A stretch of 64,000 nucleotides of DNA from Symsagittifera roscoffensis (Eukaryota; Xenacoelomorpha; Acoela; Convolutidae). The DNA lies in contig NC_087066.1 of NCBI RefSeq assembly GCF_963678635.1, positions 46,721,129 through 46,785,128 of the forward strand, written 5' to 3'. The notes under the pieces are model-generated. The model did no database searches, was not told the origin of the DNA, and saw nothing but the letters and a program-made list of their open reading frames with translations. Position 1 is the stretch's first letter. Every line of letters begins with the position of its first letter. Positions 22,501 through 33,360 of this stretch are shown here, one piece after another. A program made the position numbers and the translations under genes.

Positions 22501-23688
22501 AACGCCGAAAGCTCATACTCTTAGCCTTCCATTTCTCTATCAGCATTTACAGTGCCTTCTAGTACACCTGTGCCCCCGTTACCACTTATGGTTGCAGAGA
22601 AAACATCAGTTGCTCCTCTGACACCTGTAAAATATTTGCGAGCACCCCAAAAACCTTTAGCGTAGTCGATTCCTCCGACATATGGGCATCTGCATACCCC
22701 TCTACGATATATCCATTCAGGCCCCTCGATAGTACAGCAGTACCAGCCTGAACAGTTCCAGCCATATCCAAGCGACCTCGATACCATATGTCGGCATCAC
22801 TGTGTTCGAATTCCTCATGGTCATTAGCTTTTCCTCATTATCGAGAAATTGAAAGTCAACCAGATGACCTTGAGAAAACCCACGAGCCCACGAAAGCAAG
22901 AGCCGAGAATCCCAGTAAAGCACAAGCTGACGGTCCCACTGTAAACAGTAAGTTGAATAGTTAAGCACGTATACAACCATAACGATTTATTTTGGTAAAG
23001 TAAATTTCGGAAAGTTTTGTGAACTAAATATTAGGTTTAGCAACCTTGAAAAAACTTTTGGCAACCTGGAGTTGAGAACTCAAAATCTTTCGACACTCTC
23101 AGAAAAATCAATTTACAGATTGTCGAGAAGTCAAATGACTGCACTGATAAAAGAATCGGTACCTTGGCCCATAAAAAACAATTGACCTTGTTAAGGGCTA
23201 TTGTCATGTTTCTGTTCACATGCACAGGGATCCTCGAAAAACGATTGACAAAACCACAGTACATGCTGTCGTCCAGGCGCTTGTCAACATAGATGAGAAA
23301 AGCAAGGAACACGAAACCGTGGAGCTGAGCGGTGAGAATGACTTCAAATCCAAAATATTAATTTGATTAAAAAAATACGGATGATTCGATTTGACGACCC
23401 GATTTTTGAATAGCAACATCTGGCGTTACTGAGAGGATAGTGCGGTAACCGATCCCAGACCTTACTGAGAGTCTAGGGGCCACACGCTCGATCCACTGTT
23501 TTAGCCACCGTGCTATCTCCGCTTTGACATCGTAGTTATTACAATAAATTATAAACGGGATATTCTTCTGCTAGAGTAAATCTTCAGGGACTTAGCGGAA
23601 GACCATTTTCATTTGCGCTTTACCTTCAGTTTTTTTTATCGAAATCTGGTAAAGGGTCTGTTGGTCTACGGGTGATGAAAATGGTTGC
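22501..23688. repeat. 1,188 bp tandem duplication, unit 2
   Basis: This is the second unit of the pair. It carries the same exon-like segments at 22537-23331, shifted by exactly 1,188 bases. A transcript through both units would contain the exons twice. Confidence 0.95.
22537..23331 (+). CDS. Exon-like segments, unit 2 copy
   Basis: These are copies of the segments at 21349-22143 with the same splice-like borders. The last one ends at 23331 before GTGAGA, in phase 1. The downstream exon at 24233 begins AATACGAC after TTTAATCAG and completes the split codon in frame. Unit 2 is therefore the copy that would be spliced directly to the rest of the gene. The interrupting TAG is also present here. 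Confidence 0.4.
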
Positions 23689-23689
23689 A

Positions 23690-24232
23690 AAGCCAGTGTT
23701 TGACGGATCAAATCCTTGCCAGTTCTGTCTACTTTTAACAGTCAACGAAGTAAATGTGTGTTTCAAAATGACTGTGGCATATAGGGTTTTCTTTTTTCAA
23801 TTTAAATTATTATAAAATCAAAGAATCTTTTCACAATCTGCCAACAAAATCAAACAAAACTGGGTTACAATTGTTAATATGCCAATGCCGAACGTAGTTA
23901 TTAATAAGTAAAACACAGCTTGTCATCAAAAGTGTCTATAGTTCAGTTCGAAGTGTAAGCACAAAAAAGAGTGATAAAAAAGTGACAGTCAATTGTTTTT
24001 TTAGTAAATAGTTGATAACAGTTCCACATCCTACAGGAATAAGTTCAAAAATTTGATATTCAGAATTTGGTATTCAAAAGTTTGATCCGGGATTCGAATG
24101 ACAGTGGTTAAGAATTTGATATTAATTTCCACAGACCGCTCAACTTATTATCAGTTGTGAATTGTCTGTTCTGCAGATTTCGCTAACCTTTCTTTTAACT
24201 TTTTTTTAAACTGATTTTGCTATTTTAATCAG
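23690..24232. other. AT-rich interval, probable intron
   Basis: No coding segment or repeat was recognised. It lies between the phase-matched segments ending at 23331 and beginning at 24233, and ends with the pyrimidine-rich acceptor TATTTTAATCAG. Confidence 0.4.
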
Positions 24233-24384
24233 AATACGACCTACAATTCTTGCAAAAAAGCAACACGGTCCGCCAATTTGCTGAAAAGCTATGTAAAAAG
24301 AGGAAGGCTGAACTGATTTGCATGTTCCGTGGTAAGGAAGTTTTTATCGACTGCAACAGAACTGCGGTGCAATTGATGTCACTG
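24233..24384 (+). CDS. Candidate internal exon
   Basis: This is a 152-base segment between TTTAATCAG and GTACGT. With the G carried over from 23331 it reads 51 codons without a stop, including LQFLQKSNTVRQFAEKL and AELICMFRGKEVFIDCNR. It ends in phase 0. It belongs with the segments at 22537-23331 by phase. Function is unknown. Confidence 0.5.
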
Positions 24385-24699
24385 GTACGTTAGGAGAGAA
24401 TAAGAGCCAATCGAAGATCTGGGTTCAACCAAAAGCTGCTTTCTCCCACTAGGAAAAACTATTATTTTGTGCGGAACACCTATGAGGAGTGCCAAGCACC
24501 ATTCAAAGCGAAGCAGAGCACGGCAAATTTGATCCGCGAGGACAAAATTGGCGGTGATTTGAGTGTTTTTTAGATAAAGAAAGAAAACCATCGATCTCTG
24601 TGTTCATGTTTTCATCTCATGTGTTCAAGGAAAATTCATGTTTATACTCGAAATCACAATATTTTAGCACTAAGCCATTTAATTCAGTCTATGTCGCGC

Positions 24700-25348
24700 A
24701 AATAGACAAAATCACCGCAACGATGACGAGACAGACTGCCCTACCAAATGCATTCAGAAAAAACAGAAAGACTACCCAGACCTGGAAGACGACGAGCAAG
24801 ACGACCTGGAGAAAAACAGGAGCAGCGTCAGCCTGATGCAAGCAGGAACCAAACGAGCCGGATGCGACTGCCTGGTGCAAGCAGGAACCTAACGATGACG
24901 AGCAGGAACCATTGTCGAATGTGTGCAAAAAAGAGCCGGAGGAGGAACCCGTATTGACCTTTTCAACTGTAAGTATTAGAAACGCTGTAATAATTTCGTT
25001 TGTTCTGGTTTAAAATTATGGTCCATCGTTGAGAATAATGGTCCGTTCTTTAATCATATCAACAACACTGTTTTAGCACTCCATCTCGCCGAATGACCCA
25101 CTTCCTCTGATATCAAAGTTCATTTCGATACGTCCTCTACCAGGCTCCATTTTGCGCCTTCATCTGTTTGACATGGATCTGAGGACAAATCAACTTCCTC
25201 TTGTACCGATATCGAGAACAGAACCTCTCGGAAAAAACGACAGAGCTTTGGCGCGGTTTGCGGCAGCTCCTCTAGCACGAGGGCCAGTCAGATTGACGAG
25301 TTTTTTCCGATCGACAATTGTTTACTGAGAGAGAGAGATTTAAAAGTA
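24700..25348 (+). CDS. Candidate exons with acidic KxEP-type repeats
   Basis: An acidic segment (DYPDLEDDEQDDLEK, near 24770-24815) is followed, in another frame, by CKQEPNEPDATAW, CKQEPNDDEQEP and VCKKEPEEEPVLTFST. This ends before GTAAGT at 24969. Phase 0 continues after TTTTAG at 25077 with ISPNDPLPLISKFISIRPL. Farther on, a different frame looks better (SEDKSTSSCTDIENRTSRKK, then IDEFFPIDNCLLRERDLK) and ends before GTAAGC at 25349. Lys-x-Glu-Pro repeats resemble SUMO-acceptor sites of nuclear proteins; this is an inference. The frame changes mean sequence errors, decay or missed small introns. Confidence 0.4.
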
Positions 25349-25419
25349 AGCATCTGAAACAAAATTTTGCCCAAAATTGTCCTAATTGGTTTCCAATTAT
25401 CTTTTTTTTGTTCTGTTAG

Positions 25420-25833
25420 ATTATGTTTGCTCCAAGTATAATTGAGTGTGTTCCTACGGTTGATTTTGTCAACTGGATCCAGTATGACTGGTTTTATTGG
25501 CCAAAACTGAGCCTTGTTTGTTCCATCGGCTGAATCCATCGAGGGTTTCAAAAGCCAGCTAACGGATAGTTAATGGTTTGACAGCCGAACGTATATGGAA
25601 CGCTGAGAGGATGTCACAAGAAAAAGAGAGCTAAGCGGTACGACGTTACGGTAAAGGTATTTAGTTTGTTAAGTATTTATCATGCATTATGTCACCGAGT
25701 CCAATTTTCAAATGAGTTTAACTTCGACAATTTTGTTCAGCTTAGGAACACGTACAATCAGTTGAGCCAGCTGATGATCAATCAAATCGTCTTCCTTAAA
25801 ACGACTGCAATGTTCTGGATGATTATTGGTGCT
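25420..25833 (+). CDS. Further candidate exons of the same gene
   Basis: After TTCTGTTAG at 25419 an open segment reads MFAPSIIECVPTVDFVNW and IQYDWFYWPKLSLVC up to TGA at 25531. A 66-base segment at 25585-25650 lies between TTTGACAG and GTAAAG and reads YGTLRGCHKKKRAKRYDVT. A third begins after AAATGAG at 25717 and reads FDNFVQLRNTYNQLSQLM and FLKTTAMFWMI. All three are in compatible phase 0, but the first ends in a stop unless it splices earlier. No family is recognised. Confidence 0.35.
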
Positions 25834-26577
25834 GATGCTACTTTGTCGGTGACCACGAAATTTTCTGTCCCAAAAGCTATCAAGATTTTGTCGTTGGGAT
25901 ACATGCATAACGGGAAGTTGGAGAAGACAGAAACACCGACGATAAAATCAAGCTACCTGAGGTTATCACAGGCTGGTGCAGTAACACCATATCCTCAGTA
26001 CTTCTCCAGTACATATTTGATGTACGATTTGGTAAATGGTAAAACTGCGTTTCGAGTACAAATTCTTTTTACAAATTATAGAAATCTTTTCTCATGAGGT
26101 TTTCAATTTTAGGCTGCAAGACATTTTATTTGATGGCCCGGTCGGTCAAAAACAAGATGGTATTCAATAAAAACGTGATGCAGCAATCTCTGAGTTCGAA
26201 AATCGAAGCGCCAGGTTCTCGTTTTGTCAGCCGGCATGATACGTCAGGCCCTCGTTTACCAGCCGAGTATAATTTTCATCAAACGTGGACACCTGCTGAC
26301 AGCTGCCAGAGCTTTGCGACACAAGTGGAAAGACGAAGAGCCCTTCAGGAGCTGCTACCCGGCTTTCCGCTGCTCGTTTCAATGAACTTCTGGTACATTT
26401 ATGGTTAGTTTTGAACTAAACTGACACATCAGTTTTGTTGAAATTGTTAAGTTTAATAGATTTTTTTAGCAACAGAGACACGATTCCGCATCAAGATAAA
26501 GAAGATCTGGAAAAGGTCTGGAGATTTCTAAAGGTGGACGACAAAGTCATGAAAACTACCTGGCCAGGATACTTTGC
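25833..26577 (+). CDS. Candidate 3' exons, duplicated with the 2.1 kb block
   Basis: One open segment reads LSVTTKFSVPKAIKILSLGY and YLRLSQAGAVTPYPQYFSS, with a possible donor GTAAAT at 26033. A later segment near 26300-26403 reads ATRLSAARFNELLVHL and, after TTTTTTTAG at 26469, joins in phase to NRDTIPHQDKEDLEKVW and KVDDKVMKTTWPGYFA before GTAAGT. This last exon is the most convincing. The copy at 27940-28684 has the same structure. No family is recognised. Confidence 0.4.
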
Positions 26578-26614
26578 GTAAGTATCTATGACCTAACATC
26601 ATCCCCTATATTGA

Positions 26615-26890
26615 AACTTTCACCGTCATGTCCCGAAAACTGCACCCAGTTTGCAACAAGATACTGAAACATTCACTTCCGTTACCCAAAACTGCACCCA
26701 CTTTAATCCCATATACTGAAATACTCAACTTCATTTACGAAAACTGTTTAACTCAGTTAAATCCCATATACTGAAACACTAATTTTTTACCCCGACGACT
26801 ATTGCACCCAGTTTAACCCCATTTACTGAAATAATCACATCCTTAAACTTCCGTAAAGCCAAAAACTGTACCCAGACTGTACCCAAAAAT
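26615..26890. repeat. ~58 bp diverged tandem repeat
   Basis: The pattern ACTGCACCCAGTTTAACCCC followed by ATATACTGAAACA recurs four to five times with drift. The copy in the second 2.1 kb unit is at 28722-28997. Confidence 0.6.
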
Positions 26891-27059
26891 TGTACATAAT
26901 CATCGGGTGAGCAATACTAAAGGTTGGCATCCACCTGTTAAGTTAATCAATGTTTTAAAATTCGTTTGTGGATTCCGTCCGCTGACGATGGTTAAGTCTT
27001 TGCTTTTAAATTCCACGTTGCTATAGATAATATTTCCACCTCTAGCTTTAATTGTTAAA

Positions 27060-27365
27060 ATGCAAGTTCAGTATTTAAAAAAAATTGAGGAATACATTTA
27101 CTATTTGCGGAATCCGCTTACAATTGCTGAATCCAGAACAATTAGCTCTCTTTGCTTGTCGTGGAATCCGGAACAAAACAAATGTGCCGACAAAAGTTAC
27201 CTTACAGGTATTTGTACGCGGAGCCCACAAATTTTTTGGAATCCAAACCCACTCAATTTTCAGAACAGGTTTAAAAACTGGTCTCCGGAACCCAAAAACT
27301 TGCAGACACACATAATTGTGCGCTTTTCCAATGAGAATTTTCGCCTCTTTATGTTTCCCAATTAG
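27060..27365. repeat. Dispersed GGAATCCG-type repeat
   Basis: The motif GGAATCCGC or GGAATCCGG occurs several times. The part GTACGCGGAGCCC has an inverted relative at 43117 (GGGTTCCGCGTACAAATAAC), and similarity extends for about 50 bases. The open frames on both strands here are incidental to the repeat. The second unit is at 29167-29472. Confidence 0.5.
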
Positions 27366-27938
27366 CCAAGAAAAGGATTTTTCCATATTCTTAAGCTTAA
27401 TCTTCATTCGAAATGTAATTCAGTTCACACCACCTTTGTAATACCTTTTTTGTTAAATGATTTCCGATCATTTTTTTGTTCAAGTAGCCTGAGCAACTTT
27501 ATTCTAGTGTTTTTAAACTGAAAAATGCCCCCAACAAACCTTAAGGATCAAACCAATACCATAAAGATTGATCGCACATCACTTACCAGTGTAATACAAG
27601 GCCCTATAAATGTAGAATTTATACTTGCTTTTAACTAAGTTTCGTTTCTTGAGTATGCTTGTATACTTCAATTATGTTAAGTATTATGATATTAGGCTCA
27701 AAGATTTCTAGTAATTCTTTTGATTTCGCAGTCTTAAATCCTGTTTTAGAGTCACGAGGGCAAGTTTCACCACTTGTCTCGTCAAAGTAACTAGTGCTGT
27801 GTTAAGTTTACACGAGCCTGAAATGCCATCTGAGCCGTTGAAAAAACTATCGATCGCCTTAGAGGCCAGATGCCTATCGGTGTAAAGCGGACGAGAGTTA
27901 AGGATCGCTCCGTCTCATCTACGGTAGAAGCAAGATGC

Positions 27939-30040
27939 CTGATGCTACTTTGTCGGTGACCACGAAATTTTCTGTCCCAAAAGCTATCAAGATTTTGTCG
28001 TTGGGATACATGCATAACGGGAAGTTGGAGAAGACAGAAACACCGACGATAAAATCAAGCTACCTGAGGTTATCACAGGCTGGTGCAGTAACACCATATC
28101 CTCAGTACTTCTCCAGTACATATTTGATGTACGATTTGGTAAATGGTAAAACTGCGTTTCGAGTACAAATTCTTTTTACAAATTATAGAAATCTTTTCTC
28201 ATGAGGTTTTCAATTTTAGGCTGCAAGACATTTTATTTGATGGCCCGGTCGGTCAAAAACAAGATGATATTCAATGAAAACGTGATGCAGCAATCTCTGA
28301 GTTCGAAAATCGAAGCGCCAGGTTCTCGTTTTGTCAACCGGCATGATACTTCAGGCCCTCGTTTACCAGCCGAGTATAATTTTCATCAAACGTGGACACC
28401 TGCTGACAGCTGCCAGAGCTTTGCGACACAAGCGGAAAGACGAAGAGCCCTTCAGGAGCTGCTACCCGGCTTTCCGCTGCTCGTTTCAATGAACTTCTGG
28501 TACATTTATGGTTAGTTTTGAACTAAACTGACACATCAGTTTTGTTGAAATTGTTAAGTTTAATAGATTTTTATAGCAACAGAGACACGATTCCGCATCA
28601 AGATAAAGAAGATCTGGAAAAGGTCTGGAGATTTCTAAAGGTGGACGACAAAGTCATGAAAACTACCTGGCCAGGATACTTTGCGTAAGTATCTATGACC
28701 TAACATCATCCCCTATATTGAAACTTTCACCGTCATGTCCCGAAAACTGCACCCAGTTTGCAACAAGATACTGAAACATTCACTTCCGTTACCCAAAACT
28801 GCACCCACTTTAATCCCATATACTGAAATACTCAACTTCATTTACGAAAACTGTTAAACTCAGTTAAATCCCATATACTGAAACACTAATTTTTTACCCC
28901 GACGACTATTGCACCCAGTTTAACCCCATTTACTGAAATAATCACATCCTTAAACTTCCGTAAAGCCAAAAACTGTACCCAGACTGTACCCAAAAATTGT
29001 ACATAATCATCGGGTGAGCAATACTAAAGGTTGGCATCCACCTGTTAAGTTAATCAATGTTTTAAAATTCGTTTGTGGATTCCGTCCGCTGACGATGGTT
29101 AAGTCTTTGCTTTTAAATTCCACGTTGCTATAGATAATATTTCCACCTCTAGCTTTAATTGTTAAAATGCAAGTTCAGTATTTAAAAAAAATTGAGGAAT
29201 ACATTTACTATTTGCGGAATCCGCTTACAATTGCTGAATCCAGAACAATTAGCTCTCTTTGCTTGTCGTGGAATCCGGAACAAAACAAATGTGCCGACAA
29301 AAGTTACCTTACAGGTATTTGTACGCGGAGCCCAGAAATTTTTTGGAATCCAAACCCACTCAATTTTCAGAACAGGTTTAAAAACTGGTCTCTGGAACCC
29401 AAAAACTTGCAGACACACATAATTGTGCGCTTTTCCAATGAGAATTTTCGCCTCTTTATGTTTCCCAATTAGCCAAGAAAAGGATTTTTCCATATTCTTA
29501 AGCTTAATCTTCATTCGAAATGTAATTCAGTTCACACCACCTTTGTAATACCTTTTTTGTTAAATGATTTCCGATCATTTTTTTGTTCAAGTAGCCTGAG
29601 CAACTTTATTCTAGTGTTTTTAAACTGAAAAATGCCCCCAACAAACCTTAAGGATCAAACCAATACCATAAAGATTGATCGCACATCACTTACCAGTGTA
29701 ATACAAGGCCCTATAAATGTAGAATTTATACTTGCTTTTAACTAAGTTTCGTTTCTTGAGTATGCTTGTATACTTCAATTATGTTAAGTATTATGATATT
29801 AGGCTCAAAGATTTCTAGTAATTCTTTTGATTTCGCAGTCTTAAATCCTGTTTTAGAGTCACGAGGGCAAGTTTCACCACTTGTCTCGTCAAAGTAACTA
29901 GTGCTGTGTTAAGTTTACACGAGCCTGAAATGCCATCTGAGCCGTTGAAAAAACTATCGATCGCCTTAGTGGCCAGATGCCTATCGGTGTAAAGCGGACG
30001 AGAGTTAAGGATCGCTCCGTCTCATCTACGGTAGAAGCAA
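27939..30040. repeat. 2.1 kb tandem duplication, unit 2
   Basis: This is the second unit, ending at GGTAGAAGCAA near 30040, after which the sequence diverges from unit 1's right border (unit 1 runs into GATGCCTGATGC). It includes a copy of the last exon-like segment at 28577-28684. Confidence 0.9.
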
Positions 30041-30540
30041 ATAGATCTCTTGATAGTCTATCAGAACCGAGATTTAGTAAGAATGCTCGTTTCATTATTG
30101 AAACGAAGTGATCCTACTAAATTCCCAATTGTAGGGCTGATTGTGCAAGTTTGCGCAATCATCTGACATAGACACAGTTTTGAGTTTGAATTTTTTTTCT
30201 CGATAGGTTATTCGTTTCAATCCCGCGTGATTTTGTTCATGAAAAAAGCTTGAAGCTTCGAACTTGATTGGGTTAGATGGGAAGAAATTTTCCAAAAAAT
30301 CGGCAAATGTTTTTGTAACAGATATATCGTTAACTTTAGATATAGAAAAAACTTGAACCACTGGTTCTAAAACAACCGGTCAAAAGAACAGACAATGATG
30401 CCTCATATTCTCATGTTTTTGAAATCAAATTATTACAAATCAAATCAAAATTTTTGCTTATAGAGTTGCGTCTGAACTCCAGGATTATCCAGTTCAATTT
30501 TTGGCCTCGTAATGAAATTTTTTAGGAATGTAAACTTCAA
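30041..30540. other. AT-rich stretch, nothing recognised
   Basis: Only short frames without protein-like character were seen. Confidence 0.35.
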
Positions 30541-31440
30541 TCTTGTTATAGATGTTACCTTACCAACTTTAAGATCAGCGAAATCATTTCGCTTTGGACA
30601 CTTTCTCGAACGCTTTGGAAACTTTCTCAAACACTAAGCCTCCCAAATCTAAGATTTTGATATCAATGAATAAAACAGATTGTAGGAAGCTCCCCTGTCT
30701 TAGCGATTACGCCCAAGTTTCTTAATACGACAAAATTATAGCCCTCAGAAAAGCCAAACTTTCGATTTTTGATTATTTTTTGAAACTTTTTGACTTTTCC
30801 CATGAGCTACCCTCACGAATCTGAGATTTTGGTTTCAATGGGAAGCAGTTTGGGGGGAAGCTCTCTTGAATTAGCGGGCGTAGCCCAAACTTTTTACACA
30901 AAAACTTATGGACCTCAAAAAAAGTTTTGACCGTTTTTGAAATTTTTCTCAAAAACAGCTCTTCCAAAACTGAACTTTTGGTTTCAATGAGTAGATGAGG
31001 GTGTGAAATTTTCCCAACATAAAAAATTATGACAGATTTTCTATACAAAAAGTTTTGACCCTCGGAAAATCAAACTGTCGATTTTTTAAATCGTTTTTCG
31101 AAACTTTTTGATTTGTCTCGAAAACTAATCTCTCAAATCTGAGTATTTGTTCTTAAAAGAAAAATAGGCTTTGGAGCGCTCCATTGCACAAAAGGCTACG
31201 GCCTATTTTTGTAAATGAAAACTTAAGCCCCTATGAAATGTCAAAATGTTGATTTTTTGACCGTTTCTTTCATCGCTTTGACGTTTCTTGGAACCTACAA
31301 AACAAAATGTAAGTTTTTGAGTTCATTAAAAAAGAGTTGAAAGAAACTCTCCTGTCAAAGCAGCCAAGTTCAATTTAAAAAAAAAATCGGCACTCAGAAA
31401 AGTCAAGGTTTCCATTTCTTGTTTAATTTTGAAAACTTGA
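30540..31440. repeat. Old ~165 bp tandem repeat array
   Basis: Five to six diverged units share, in order, CCTCAGAAAAGCCAAACTTT-like sequence, a GTTTTTGAAACTTTTTGAC-like block, TCTCAAAAACT and a TTTTGGTTTCAATGAG block. Clear starts are near 30741, 30911, 31058, 31229 and 31390. Divergence is high, so the array is old. No gene was seen. Confidence 0.55.
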
Positions 31441-31489
31441 CCTTTCTCAAAAACTCAGGAAAAGTTAATTCCGCGACCGAAATTGTCTG

Positions 31490-32150
31490 GACAGGCTTTT
31501 AAATTGCGTTAAAACTTTGAAATTATCAAATTCTGGTCGCGATGGTCAAAAAACTAGTCGCGGTGAATGAATAATTAGTTGCGGCGGTCAAAAAATTAGT
31601 CGCGCCAAACAATTATTCGTTATTTTCTTTCGATCGCGCCAATCGCGGTTAAATTTTCTTCAATCGCGCCGGTCGCGACCAAAATTTCGACCATTTCGCA
31701 ACAAATTTTTCGATCGCCGCGACAAATTATCGACCACCGCGACTAATTTTTCGACCAGGCAGGGTTTAATTTTTTGACCTCCGCAACTAATGTTTCGACT
31801 GACAGGACTAGTTTTTCGACCACCGCGACTCAATTTTCGACCCTCGTAACTAATTTTTCGACCGCCGCGATTAATTTTTCGACCATGCAGCGACAAATTT
31901 TTCGATCGCCGCTACAAATTATCGACTGCCTCGACTAGTTTTTTGACCACCGCGACTAACTTTTCTACCGTCGCAACTAACTTTCCTTCGGTCGCGCCGG
32001 TCGTGGTTATCTCTCTTTGGTCGCGCCGGTCGTGTACACATTGCTTCGGTCCGCAAAGTCTGGAAATACCAAATTTTGTTCGCAGCGGTCTGAAAATTTG
32101 GTTCAATTTCGGTCGCGGCAGTCAAATACAAAAATTTGGTCGCGACCGTC
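31490..32150. repeat. ~21 bp tandem repeat array rich in CGCGAC
   Basis: The unit CGACTAATTTTTCGACCACCG is 21 bases and is repeated with changes from about 31660 to 31970. The flanks contain GGTCGCGCCGGTCGTG and GGTCTGAAAATTTGG. The period is a multiple of three, so the minus strand shows a seven-residue peptide repeat of the type SRGGRKL; I take this as a by-product. The GGTCTGAAAA and CGCGCCG words match the complement of the minisatellite unit at 17-18 kb. Confidence 0.7.
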
Positions 32151-32295
32151 TGATCAGAAAACCAGAACCTCGACCCGAGAAACCATTCATTTCAACGTAG
32201 TTGTGAATTTTCACCATCTTAGTCTGCCGCCTCTGATTTGATGCTGATATTTAGGCATATTCATATTCATTTTGTCGTTTTGAGGTTAAATAAAA

Positions 32296-33360
32296 ATGAC
32301 AACTTGTAAAAATTGTCAGATATTCGCAACTCACGTATACGTCTGTCAAATGAAGGGACGTCAGGTGAAACTAAAAGAAGTTAATAACAGGGAGAACATT
32401 GGCGCCAACATAGTGAGGGTTATAGAGAGTGAACTGGACAACAACCGAGCTATCTATGTGTTGCCAAGAGGGATAGCCCCTGTCGAAGGCTGGGACCCCT
32501 TTTTTGATCAGCGCTATAACAATCCATCTACAAAACGATTTAGTGCTGATTCGCGCATGATTTGGCAGCAAAGTTTCTACCCTCAAATAGTTGCACGTGA
32601 TAGAGACTGTCTCAACCAATCAGAAGCCTCCTTTCTGCTATCTCTCAGCGGGATTAAATACTTCACAAAAGAGATCACAGCCTACTTAGGCAGATGCATT
32701 GGAACTCTCTACCTAGACTGGAATCAAGTCCAGAGGATTGAGTTCGGCTCCATTGCAGACACTGAAGCTGTCTACTTTTTCAACATGTTTCCACAAAGTA
32801 TACCCCTGTACAGCTTACATGGCAAGGAACCGGTCAACTTTCCGTACGACTCGCCTTTTCAGTTTCCAATATGGGGAAATTTTAGTGATGATTTGCGAAC
32901 GCGATATTTCATACAGGGTAAGTGTGTGGAACTGAGCCTCAAAAATGACCTTTTTATTTGTGAAATATGTCTTATGCACCAATATGGATTACACAGAACA
33001 CAGGATATCATTGCAGACAAATGTGACAAGGCCAAGAAAAATCCCCCAAGGAAAAACTTGAAGCAATGCTATTGGGGTCCGCTGCAACCACTTCCAGAAG
33101 AGTTGACAACATCAACTAAAGTGATGCCAGGTCGTGTGGACCCAGCTGTTGAAAAAATGACCTACTGTCGTCCGGGTGAGATTCCGGTCAACTACAGCCC
33201 CTTTATACGGAGCATCGGAGACAGGGAGGTGGGAGGCTCGGAGGATTCTTATCTGACTAACGGACCAACAGTTTCGGACGAGACAGAATCATCCAGTCAT
33301 GTAATCACAGCCAAAAATTTTATTTTATTGTTGCTGTCGATTTGCTCACAAACTGTTTGA
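32296..33360 (+). CDS. Intact 354-codon ORF of unknown function
   Basis: This is the longest intact frame in the window, from ATG at 32296 to TGA at 33358. The local base composition is more balanced than in the flanks, as expected of coding DNA. Cysteines are frequent, including MTTCKNC at the start and LFICEICLMHQYG near residue 220. The C-terminus is a hydrophilic serine-rich stretch followed by the hydrophobic run FILLLLSIC, which resembles a GPI-attachment or tail-anchor signal. No N-terminal signal peptide is visible, so either an upstream exon is missing or the hydrophobic end has another role. A good donor-like site, CAGGGTAAGTG, lies at about 32916-32926, so a spliced shorter form is possible. 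I recognise no family. Confidence 0.65.
   Translation: MTTCKNCQIFATHVYVCQMKGRQVKLKEVNNRENIGANIVRVIESELDNNRAIYVLPRGIAPVEGWDPFFDQRYNNPSTKRFSADSRMIWQQSFYPQIVARDRDCLNQSEASFLLSLSGIKYFTKEITAYLGRCIGTLYLDWNQVQRIEFGSIADTEAVYFFNMFPQSIPLYSLHGKEPVNFPYDSPFQFPIWGNFSDDLRTRYFIQGKCVELSLKNDLFICEICLMHQYGLHRTQDIIADKCDKAKKNPPRKNLKQCYWGPLQPLPEELTTSTKVMPGRVDPAVEKMTYCRPGEIPVNYSPFIRSIGDREVGGSEDSYLTNGPTVSDETESSSHVITAKNFILLLLSICSQTV

Larger units (their letters stand above)
25832..27938. repeat. 2.1 kb tandem duplication, unit 1
   Basis: Sequence from GATGCTACTTTG at 25834 repeats at 27941 with an offset of 2,107. Only scattered single-base differences are seen (for example AAGATGGTATTC versus AAGATGATATTC). It contains the exon-like segments near 26110-26577 and the tandem repeat at 26615-26890. 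Confidence 0.9.

Noticed and set aside
21333-23312. Minus-strand open frames in the 1,188 bp duplication, with Trp/Cys/Gly-rich products
   Set aside because: Plus-strand segments there have better protein character, GT/AG borders and phase agreement. The minus frames are their shadows, although neither strand is proven.
27060-27407. Overlapping 101- and 110-codon frames on both strands
   Set aside because: They sit in a dispersed repeat with GGAATCCG words that also occurs inverted at 43.1 kb; neither frame continues in that relative.
31660-31896. Minus-strand peptide repeat of the SRGGRKL type as a possible repeat protein
   Set aside because: It follows directly from a 21-base satellite, with no start context or continuing frame beyond the array.
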